Shown piece by piece: positions 1 to 5,088 of a stretch of DNA of 5,088 bases. This DNA comes from JAADDV01 sp964582875. Lineage in GTDB: Bacteria > Aquificota > Aquificia > Aquificales > Hydrogenothermaceae. The position numbers and the translations under genes were made by a program. Numbering within the stretch: the first letter of the stretch is position 1; the number at the start of each line of letters is the position of its first letter. Under the pieces are notes generated by a model. The model saw only the letters and a list, made by a program, of their open reading frames with translations. It made no database searches and had not been told where the DNA came from. The DNA lies in the NCBI GenBank assembly GCA_964582875.1, contig CAZOTZ010000095.1, forward strand, positions 1 to 5,088. Reading direction: 5' to 3'.

Positions 1-923
1 CCAATCATAACCCAGTATGCTTTTATATGGGGAATGTTATCAAGGAGAAGTCTTGCCACAGCTATTGTTTTCAGGTCATCAACACCATGTGTATGTTCTG
101 TTATATTTAGTTCATTGTTTTCTGGCTGGTATGCAAGGGGAATAAAGCAAGTAAAGCCCCCTGTTTCATCCTGAGCATCTCTTATTTTTAACATATGGTC
201 TATTCTATCCTCTACTGTTTCAACATGTCCGTAAAGCATTGTTGTTGTAGAATGAAGACCAAGCTTATGGGCTGTTTTGTGTATCTCAAGATACTTTTTC
301 CACCCTATTTTTGTTGGAGCTATTATCCTCCTCACCCGTGGTGCAAATATCTCAGCTCCTCCACCAGGGAGGCTGTTCAGACCAGCCTCTTTAAGCCTTA
401 TTAAAACTTCTTCATAAGAAAGACCTGAGAGTTTTGAAAAGTAGTCTATCTCAACAGCTGTAAAAGCTTTTATGTGAAGTTCAGGAAAGTTTTTTCTGAG
501 TATAGAAACAATATTAAGGTAAACATCAAAATCCCAGTCTGGATGAAGTCCACCTACAATATGTACTTCTGAAGCCCCCTGCTGAACTGCGTATCTTGCT
601 TTTTCAACAATCTCTTCGTAAGTCATTTCGTAAGCTTTTGGGTCTGTTTTCTCCATAGTTGCAAATGCACAGAACTTACAATCAAGGGCACATATATTTG
701 TTGGATTTATCTGTCTGTTTATAACAAAATAAGCGTACTTACCGTTTTTCATTTCTGTCTGGTAATTTGCAAGGAAACCAACAGTTAACAGGTCATTGGT
801 TTCAAACAGTTTTAAACCATCTTCAAAAGAAAGTCTTTTCCCTTCTAAAACTTTATCAATTATAGGAAAGAGTGATTTATCTGATACAAGGGATAAAGCC
901 TGATTTATATCTATCTGAAGCAT
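1..923 (-). CDS. mqnE: Aminofutalosine synthase MqnE (radical SAM), C-terminus cut off by window edge
   Basis: Radical SAM enzyme of the futalosine menaquinone pathway. The family joins 3-[(1-carboxyvinyl)oxy]benzoate to the adenosyl part of SAM, giving aminofutalosine, in the cytoplasm. The frame is open from the ATG at 923 to the left edge: 307 full codons plus a GG that must be glycine. The family is about 360-390 residues, so roughly 60 C-terminal residues lie outside. The 4Fe-4S motif CX3CX2C is C78, C82, C85, preceded by INPTNI and followed by AFA. Further family marks are VHIVGGLHPDW (120-130), LPGGGAEIFAPRVR (185-198), TMLYGHVET (228-236) and QDETGGFTCFIPLAYQP (251-267). LPGGGAEIF and GHVET favour MqnE over the paralogue MqnC and over CofH/CofG. 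The start is fixed by GAGGTGAT four bases upstream of the ATG. It lies 56 bp after the acyltransferase stop, on the same strand. MqnC is the main alternative, judged unlikely. Confidence 0.92.
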   Translation of the reverse strand, partial: MLQIDINQALSLVSDKSLFPIIDKVLEGKRLSFEDGLKLFETNDLLTVGFLANYQTEMKNGKYAYFVINRQINPTNICALDCKFCAFATMEKTDPKAYEMTYEEIVEKARYAVQQGASEVHIVGGLHPDWDFDVYLNIVSILRKNFPELHIKAFTAVEIDYFSKLSGLSYEEVLIRLKEAGLNSLPGGGAEIFAPRVRRIIAPTKIGWKKYLEIHKTAHKLGLHSTTTMLYGHVETVEDRIDHMLKIRDAQDETGGFTCFIPLAYQPENNELNITEHTHGVDDLKTIAVARLLLDNIPHIKAYWVMI

Positions 924-927
924 TTTT

Positions 928-935
928 ATCACCTC
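928..935 (-). promoter_or_regulatory. Strong Shine-Dalgarno of mqnE
   Basis: On the minus strand the sequence reads GAGGTGAT, then AAAA, then ATG. It is complementary over eight bases to the 16S rRNA tail (ATCACCTC) and fixes the mqnE start at 923. The rest of the 56-bp gap (936-979) is AT-rich, with no clear hairpin terminator. Confidence 0.8.
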
Positions 936-979
936 TAAAGAACTTTATTTCTACAACATAGCAGTATAATAGAAAAAAA

Positions 980-1849
980 TCAATAAAACTCTTCTTCTCC
1001 TTCAGGTCTTGTTTTCCATCTTTTATGAGTCCACAGGTATTGCTCTGGATACTCTTTCACAGCTTCTTCAACAGCTTTTGTATAGAGATAAGTTATTTCT
1101 TCTACACTGCTTTTTTCTGTATTTTTTACTTCTTTTATGGAAATCTCATACTCCCCTGTTTTTTCATTAAACACACACATTGAAAACAGAACAGGTTTTT
1201 TATATTTGACTGCAAGTTTAGCTGGAAATGTAACTGTTGAAGCTGGAAGATTAAAAAAATCTACAAATATTCCTCTATGTCTTAGTGCATTCTGGTCAAC
1301 AAGAAAAGCTATAAAATCTCCTTTATTAAGGGCTTTTAAAAAAGACTTTAATGTCTGGTCATGATATATGATATTAAGTCCGCTATTTTTCCTTATACTT
1401 TCAATAAAGCTGTTTATTTCTCTATTTTTCTGTCTGTATGCAAGGGCTGTAATAGGATATCCGTAAGAAACAAGAGAGCTTCCTGCTATTTCCCAGTTTC
1501 CAATATGGGCTGTTGTCAGTATAACTCCTTTACCTTTATAAAAATCTAAAAGTTCCTTACCTTTTTTTATTTTGACAATTTTTTTTATTTCTCCAGATTT
1601 GTAGTAATCTGGAATTCTTGGAAATTCGACTAAATTTCTTCCAATATTAGAAATAGATTTTGAATAAATCTTTTCCTTCCAGTTCTTATCTTTTTCTGGA
1701 AATGCTATTTCAAGGTTTTTAAAAACTACATCTTTTCTGTATTTTATAAATCTTAAAAGGGAAGCAAATGCTTCCCCTTTTTTTAAAGCTTTTTCTCTTT
1801 TTTGACTCTGGATATAACTAAAGGCTAATTTTATAAGCCTTTCTGTCAT
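980..1849 (-). CDS. LpxL/LpxM-family lipid A late acyltransferase
   Basis: Member of the lysophospholipid acyltransferase superfamily, HtrB/LpxL/LpxM branch. The family adds a secondary acyl chain from acyl-ACP to a lipid A precursor at the inner face of the inner membrane. The 289 residues show the HX4E catalytic motif as H115-IGNW-E120 within TTAHIGNWEIAG. Also present are the KNLEIAFPEK segment (44-53), the substrate-pocket stretch AFLVDQNALRHRG (181-193) followed by FNLPASTVTFPAKLA (199-213), and the C-terminal YPEQYLWTHKRWK (267-279). The family is usually 290-310 residues, so the gene looks complete. Unlike typical LpxL, the first 30 residues are rich in lysine and lack an obvious membrane anchor. 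The ATG overlaps the Nudix stop as ATGA (1849-1846), and AGGTGA at 1861-1856 supports this start. Which acyl chain and which lipid A position are used cannot be read from the sequence, so I give no symbol; lpxL is the closest. Confidence 0.88.
   Translation of the reverse strand: MTERLIKLAFSYIQSQKREKALKKGEAFASLLRFIKYRKDVVFKNLEIAFPEKDKNWKEKIYSKSISNIGRNLVEFPRIPDYYKSGEIKKIVKIKKGKELLDFYKGKGVILTTAHIGNWEIAGSSLVSYGYPITALAYRQKNREINSFIESIRKNSGLNIIYHDQTLKSFLKALNKGDFIAFLVDQNALRHRGIFVDFFNLPASTVTFPAKLAVKYKKPVLFSMCVFNEKTGEYEISIKEVKNTEKSSVEEITYLYTKAVEEAVKEYPEQYLWTHKRWKTRPEGEEEFY
1759..1784 (+). terminator. Terminator-like hairpin with T7 tract inside the acyltransferase gene, antisense to it
   Basis: On the plus strand GGGAAGC (1759-1765), loop AAAT (1766-1769), GCTTCCC (1770-1776), one C, then seven T (1778-1784). 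The 7-bp stem has five G-C pairs and is perfect. AAAA before the stem and the T-tract after it could extend pairing past a bulged C. This is the form of a Rho-independent terminator for plus-strand RNA, but the DNA also encodes codons 22-31 of the acyltransferase on the other strand. Read in the mRNA sense, the hairpin still folds but is followed only by TTTTAAGA, a weaker U-tract. It may be a real antisense terminator or a coincidence of the GEAFAS codons. Confidence 0.35.
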
Positions 1850-2277
1850 TCAATTTCACCTATTTTCTTCAAAACCTTCGTGGCTCTATCAAAAACCTCT
1901 TTATCTGTTGGGTAAGAAAGGGTTTCTTTTACATTTTCAAAAGGTATAAATTTAGCTTCGTCTATTTCTTCTTTCTGTGGAACAATATCTCCACCTGCAT
2001 ACTTCATAAGATAGTAGTAAACAAACTTATGTATTCTTGTAAGCCCCATGCTGTACCAGTAATCAACTTCTCCTAAATACTCAACAATTTCTGCATCTAC
2101 CCCTGTCTCTTCTTTTACTTCTCTCAAGGCTGCCTGGTCTTTAGGCTCACCTTTTTCAATATTTCCTTTTGGAAAACTCCATCTGTTTTTAACTCTGATT
2201 AAAAGAATTTCAAGTTTACCTTCTTCATTTCTTCTGTAAACAACTCCACCTGCAGAAAATTCCCATTTTGTTTCCAT
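1846..2277 (-). CDS. Nudix hydrolase, probable Ap4A (diadenosine tetraphosphate) hydrolase
   Basis: Small cytoplasmic Nudix enzyme of 143 residues, a normal length for one Nudix domain. The Nudix box GX5EX7REUXEEXGU is complete: G38, E44, R52, E53, E56, E57, G59, with V54 and V60 as the hydrophobic positions. The glutamates E53, E56 and E57 are the expected metal ligands. The protein opens with FSAGGVVYRR, and WSFPKGNIEKGE (33-44) leads into the box. WSFPKGN plus the later YYYLMKYAGG (87-96) resemble the bacterial Ap4A hydrolase group, including the Aquifex protein as I remember it. That group splits Ap4A into ATP and AMP (or two ADP). Substrate range in Nudix proteins is hard to predict, so an RppH-like or other nucleotide substrate is possible. 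The ATG at 2277 follows a doubled GGTGA ribosome site. The stop shares ATGA with the next gene, implying translational coupling. Confidence 0.85.
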   Translation of the reverse strand: METKWEFSAGGVVYRRNEEGKLEILLIRVKNRWSFPKGNIEKGEPKDQAALREVKEETGVDAEIVEYLGEVDYWYSMGLTRIHKFVYYYLMKYAGGDIVPQKEEIDEAKFIPFENVKETLSYPTDKEVFDRATKVLKKIGEIE

Positions 2278-2280
2278 ATA

Positions 2281-2292
2281 CTCACCTCACCT
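2281..2292 (-). promoter_or_regulatory. Tandem Shine-Dalgarno of the Nudix gene, spanning the transporter stop codon
   Basis: The minus strand reads AGGTGAGGTGAG followed by TAT and the ATG at 2277. Two copies of the GGTGA core lie in series. The first contains the transporter's own TGA stop (2289-2287) and sits nine bases from the ATG; the second is only about four bases away. Ribosomes ending on the transporter would finish directly on this site, so coupled re-initiation is likely. Confidence 0.65.
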
Positions 2293-3738
2293 CATATAGA
2301 TTAGTATGAAAGTAGTTATTATAACCGAACCAATTATGTTCATAAAAAAACCAACCTTAACCATCTGTTGAATTGGAACCACTTTACTACCATAAATAAT
2401 AGCATTAGGAGGAGTAGCTATAGGAAGCATAAAAGCAAAGCTGGCAGCTATTATAACACCAAATATAGGATAAAATAAATCCACGTGTAGTTCTTTTAGT
2501 ACACCAATAAGAATAGGAGCAAATGTTATAACTGTTGCTGTATTAGAACTTATCTCTGTAAGGAAAATCATAGATACAATTAAAATAAAAATAAATAGAA
2601 AAATTATTTCTGGAGAAACAAGAACTGATATTTTTTTTCCTATATACTCTGCAAGCCCTGTCTTTATTATGAGTTTTCCAAGTGCTATACCACCACCAAA
2701 AAGAAGTATTGTATCCCAATCAAGTTTTTTTAAATCTTCAGAAGATAAGGTTCCTTCTTTTTTATTGGCAGGAAGCAAAAATAAAAGTATAGAAGCTATT
2801 AAAGCTACAACAGCTTCAGGAATATGAGTTTTTAAGAAACTGTACAAAGGTTTATTACCAAGAAGATTTGCAAGTCCTGGAAGTATCCATAGAAAAGCAG
2901 CTAAAGAGAATACAAATATAGTGTTTTTTTCTCCCATTGATACCTTTGGTAGATGTTTTTTTTCTTCAAGTAGGAGGTGTTTTATCTTACTTGCATCAAA
3001 CGAAAAATCTCTTATGTGGAACTTTATGTAAAGAATAAGAGCTATATAACTTAGAAATGTTATAGGGAAAGCAAGTAAAAACCATTTTAGAAAATCAACA
3101 TCATACCCAGCTTCCCTTAAAAAACCAGCTCCTATGAGGTTGGTTGGAGTTCCGATTAATGTTGAAGCCCCACCTATAGACGCTGAGTATGCCACAGATA
3201 AAAGAGCAAAAACTGCAAATCTGTTTATGTCTTTAATGTGTTTTTCCTTAAACATATGGATTATTCCAAGAACAAGAGGTAAAAGCATTGCTGTTGTCGC
3301 TGTATTGCTAACCCACATAGATAGTAAAAATGAGATTATGGAAAAACCAATTATAAGTCTTATTGGACTTTTTAAGAAGAAGTCCTTTGAAAGTAGAAAA
3401 AGGGCAAATCTTTTATCAAGTCCATGTTTTGTCATTGATTGTGCTATCAAAAAACTTCCCAGAAATAAAAGGATTACAGGATGTCCTAAGCTCAGAAAAG
3501 CCTGTTTAATATTGACAATACCAAGTACAACAGCTGCTGTTACACCTAAAAAGGCTGTCATAGAAAGGGGAATTACTTCAGTTAGCCAGAAAACAAGACA
3601 AAAGCCCATTATAGAAAAGACTATATGGGCATTCTGGTTTAAATCCATTGGTGCTATATATATTAGAGCTGCAACAAAAGGAGCAAGGAAAAGACCTATA
3701 CTTTTTTTATTCTTTTCAAAAAAAGATAAATAGCCCAT
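2287..3738 (-). CDS. DASS/SLC13-family anion transporter (dicarboxylate or related anion)
   Basis: Inner-membrane secondary transporter of the divalent anion:Na+ symporter family (TC 2.A.47; CitT/SdcS/INDY type). The 483 residues match the usual 450-490. Many hydrophobic segments are visible, for example about 13-30, 60-76, 125-143, 173-190, 216-238, 272-292, 306-323, 375-394, 420-440 and 462-481. The two family SNT motifs, which bind substrate carboxylates and Na+ in the V. cholerae INDY structure, are S144-N145-T146 and S398-N399-T400. Each is followed by ATT/ATV. GTPTN (196-200) and ATPPNA (441-446) are the paired partner loops. SFAFMLPIATPPNAII (433-448) fits the family signature except that the final V is I. 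The substrate cannot be fixed: C4-dicarboxylates are likeliest, sulfate or another anion is possible. The ATG at 3738 lies 9 bp after the hom stop with AGGAGA at 3749-3744 overlapping that stop. No truncation is seen. Confidence 0.9.
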   Translation of the reverse strand: MGYLSFFEKNKKSIGLFLAPFVAALIYIAPMDLNQNAHIVFSIMGFCLVFWLTEVIPLSMTAFLGVTAAVVLGIVNIKQAFLSLGHPVILLFLGSFLIAQSMTKHGLDKRFALFLLSKDFFLKSPIRLIIGFSIISFLLSMWVSNTATTAMLLPLVLGIIHMFKEKHIKDINRFAVFALLSVAYSASIGGASTLIGTPTNLIGAGFLREAGYDVDFLKWFLLAFPITFLSYIALILYIKFHIRDFSFDASKIKHLLLEEKKHLPKVSMGEKNTIFVFSLAAFLWILPGLANLLGNKPLYSFLKTHIPEAVVALIASILLFLLPANKKEGTLSSEDLKKLDWDTILLFGGGIALGKLIIKTGLAEYIGKKISVLVSPEIIFLFIFILIVSMIFLTEISSNTATVITFAPILIGVLKELHVDLFYPIFGVIIAASFAFMLPIATPPNAIIYGSKVVPIQQMVKVGFFMNIIGSVIITTFILIYMR

Positions 3739-3747
3739 GGCTATCTC

Positions 3748-5076
3748 CTAACTTTCTTCATCTTCAACTCTTATAATAACCGTTTTATCTTTTGTTATTT
3801 TCTGCTCTTCTATTTCTCTTATTGCTTGCTGAACACTGTTTTCAGATGCTGTGTGTGTAAGGATAACAAGGGGAACAACTTTTTCATTTTTATTTCTTGC
3901 TAAACTTAGAACCTTTTCTTTCTGGATAACAGCTGCAATACTTATGTTGTACTTCGCAAAAACAGCTGATACTTTAGCTAAAACTCCTGTTATATCTGGA
4001 ACAGTAAATCTTATGTAATAACGGGTATAAAAGTCTTTAACTTTAGTTAATGAAAGGTCTTTATGCTCCCAGTTCATTGATGTTATCTCTATCTCTCTAC
4101 CAACGCCTAAGGCTATACTTTTTGCTATATCAACTATATCACTTACAACAGAACTTGCTGTTGGAAGGCTTCCTGCTCCTTTTCCGTAAAACATACTTTC
4201 CCCAACAGCATCTCCTTCAACCATAACTGCATTAAACACACCATCAACTTTTGAAAGGGGATTATCCACTGGTAAAAATGTAGGATGAACCCTCACCTCA
4301 ACTTCCCCGTTGTGTCCCTTTGCTATAGCAAGGAGCTTCAATGTATAACCAAGTTCTTTTCCAAGGTCTATATCCAATCTATTTACATTTTCAATTCCTT
4401 CTACATATACCTGTGAGAAATCTAAAAAACCTCCGTAAGAAAGGGACGCAAGAATTGATATTTTATGGGCTGCATCTGTACCGTTTATATCAAGTGTAGG
4501 GTCTGCCTCAGCATATCCAAGTTCCTGTGCTTCTTTAAGAACAGTCTGAAAATCTTTTCCTTTTTTATACATCTCTGTAAGTATGTAGTTTGTTGTACCA
4601 TTTAAAATTCCGTAAATTTTTTTTATATCATTCGCAACAAGACCTTCTCTTAAAGCTCTTATTATAGGTATTCCTCCGGCAACAGCTGCTTCATAACCTA
4701 TCCTGATTCCTTTTTCCTCTGCCATAGAAAAAACTTCTTTACCTTTTTCTGCAAGTAAAGCTTTGTTTGCTGTTACTATGTGCTTGTTTCTTCTAATTGC
4801 CTCTTTCATTAACTTAAGGGGAAACTCAACTCCCCCTGTTAACTCAACAACAATATCTATGTCTTTATCTTCTAAAATTTCATCAAGGGAGTAGGCTTTT
4901 TTTTCCTCTTTAAGGGGATATGGAAATTCTTTATCCCAGTTTCTTGTAAATACTTTTTTTAGTTTTATATGAACACCTGATTTTTTTCTCAGAGTTTCTT
5001 CTTTTTCTTCAAGTATCTTTGCAACACCATTTCCAACAACACCATAACCAACAATTCCTATATTTATCTCTTTCAA
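3748..5076 (-). CDS. hom: Homoserine dehydrogenase with C-terminal ACT domain
   Basis: Cytoplasmic enzyme that reduces L-aspartate 4-semialdehyde to L-homoserine with NAD(P)H, the branch point to threonine and methionine. The 442 residues equal the usual length of the stand-alone enzyme with no fused aspartokinase. The N-terminal Rossmann motif GYGVVG is at 10-15. VVELTGG (76-82) and TANKALLAE (102-110) follow. The catalytic domain carries EAAVAGGIPIIRALREGL (129-146) and ILNGTTNYIL (157-166). The homoserine dehydrogenase signature is at 183-205, with D192-P193, D196, G199, D201 and K205. D201 and K205 correspond to the catalytic Asp/Lys pair described in the yeast enzyme. Residues from about 352 to 435 (YYIRFTVPDITGVLAKVSAV...) form an ACT domain, which in this family usually mediates threonine feedback inhibition. 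Translation starts at TTG (5076), set by AAGGAGG five bases upstream; no in-frame ATG is available in the remaining 12 bases of the window. Confidence 0.96.
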   Translation of the reverse strand: MKEINIGIVGYGVVGNGVAKILEEKEETLRKKSGVHIKLKKVFTRNWDKEFPYPLKEEKKAYSLDEILEDKDIDIVVELTGGVEFPLKLMKEAIRRNKHIVTANKALLAEKGKEVFSMAEEKGIRIGYEAAVAGGIPIIRALREGLVANDIKKIYGILNGTTNYILTEMYKKGKDFQTVLKEAQELGYAEADPTLDINGTDAAHKISILASLSYGGFLDFSQVYVEGIENVNRLDIDLGKELGYTLKLLAIAKGHNGEVEVRVHPTFLPVDNPLSKVDGVFNAVMVEGDAVGESMFYGKGAGSLPTASSVVSDIVDIAKSIALGVGREIEITSMNWEHKDLSLTKVKDFYTRYYIRFTVPDITGVLAKVSAVFAKYNISIAAVIQKEKVLSLARNKNEKVVPLVILTHTASENSVQQAIREIEEQKITKDKTVIIRVEDEES

Positions 5077-5081
5077 ATGAG

Positions 5082-5088
5082 CCTCCTT
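5082..5088 (-). promoter_or_regulatory. Perfect Shine-Dalgarno AAGGAGG deciding the TTG start of hom
   Basis: At the right edge the minus strand reads AAGGAGG, then CTCAT, then TTG. The seven-base match to the 16S rRNA tail at five-base spacing is why TTG at 5076 is taken as the start, even though the frame stays open to the edge (AAG GAG GCT CAT). Confidence 0.75.

Noticed and set aside
195..404. Plus-strand 69-residue open frame
   Set aside because: It lies wholly opposite mqnE, is cysteine- and tyrosine-rich without a recognisable motif, and has no convincing ribosome site; a shadow of the real gene.
963..971. Possible -10 box for mqnE (TATTAT / TATACT on the minus strand)
   Set aside because: The hexamers are reasonable and would give a leader of about 33 bases, but no TTGACA-like -35 lies 16-18 bp upstream (GAGTTT or GAAGAG there), and such AT-rich hexamers are frequent in this sequence. 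Read-through from the operon is equally likely.
924..979. Possible terminator between the acyltransferase and mqnE
   Set aside because: A run of T follows the acyltransferase stop in the sense direction, but I find no GC-rich stem before it.
1137..1549. Two short plus-strand open frames opposite the acyltransferase
   Set aside because: Both are antisense to well-supported coding sequence, overlap each other at the ends by chance and show no family features.
3134..3733. Plus-strand 199-residue open frame opposite the transporter
   Set aside because: Long, but fully antisense to a clear DASS transporter with all family motifs. Its translation has no domain pattern and is typical of the reverse frame of a hydrophobic protein.

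Overview
This window is AT-rich and densely coded. It holds five genes, all on the minus strand and packed head to tail. Transcription runs from the right edge to the left edge: homoserine dehydrogenase, a DASS/SLC13-type anion transporter, a small Nudix hydrolase (probably a diadenosine-tetraphosphate hydrolase), an LpxL/LpxM-type lipid A acyltransferase, and the first ~308 residues of aminofutalosine synthase MqnE, which is cut off by the left edge.

The likely source is a Gram-negative bacterium, because it has a lipid A late acyltransferase, and it makes menaquinone by the futalosine route. The low GC, lysine- and glutamate-rich proteins, frequent AGA/AGG and ATA codons, strong GGTGA-type ribosome binding sites, and a Nudix protein resembling the Aquifex Ap4A hydrolase suggest Aquificota, perhaps a Hydrogenothermaceae member such as Persephonella or Sulfurihydrogenibium. 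This placement is an inference from composition and remembered family sequences, not a search result.

Layout, in transcription order: hom 5076-3748 (TTG start behind a perfect AAGGAGG); 9 bp gap; transporter 3738-2287 (its ribosome binding site overlaps the hom stop); 9 bp gap; Nudix 2277-1846 (two tandem Shine-Dalgarno copies straddle the transporter stop); 4-bp ATGA overlap; acyltransferase 1849-980; 56 bp gap; mqnE 923 to beyond position 1. The first four genes look like one translationally coupled operon. mqnE is probably read through from it, although its longer leader would allow a separate promoter. There is no gene-free stretch longer than 56 bp.

The genes share no obvious pathway: threonine/methionine-branch amino acid synthesis, dicarboxylate or related anion transport, nucleotide clean-up, outer-membrane lipid A acylation and quinone synthesis. 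This looks like an ordinary housekeeping operon of the mixed kind common in small, streamlined genomes. I see no mobile element, CRISPR array, RNA gene or defence system. The most notable non-coding signal is a terminator-like hairpin with a T-tract inside the acyltransferase gene, oriented for antisense transcription.
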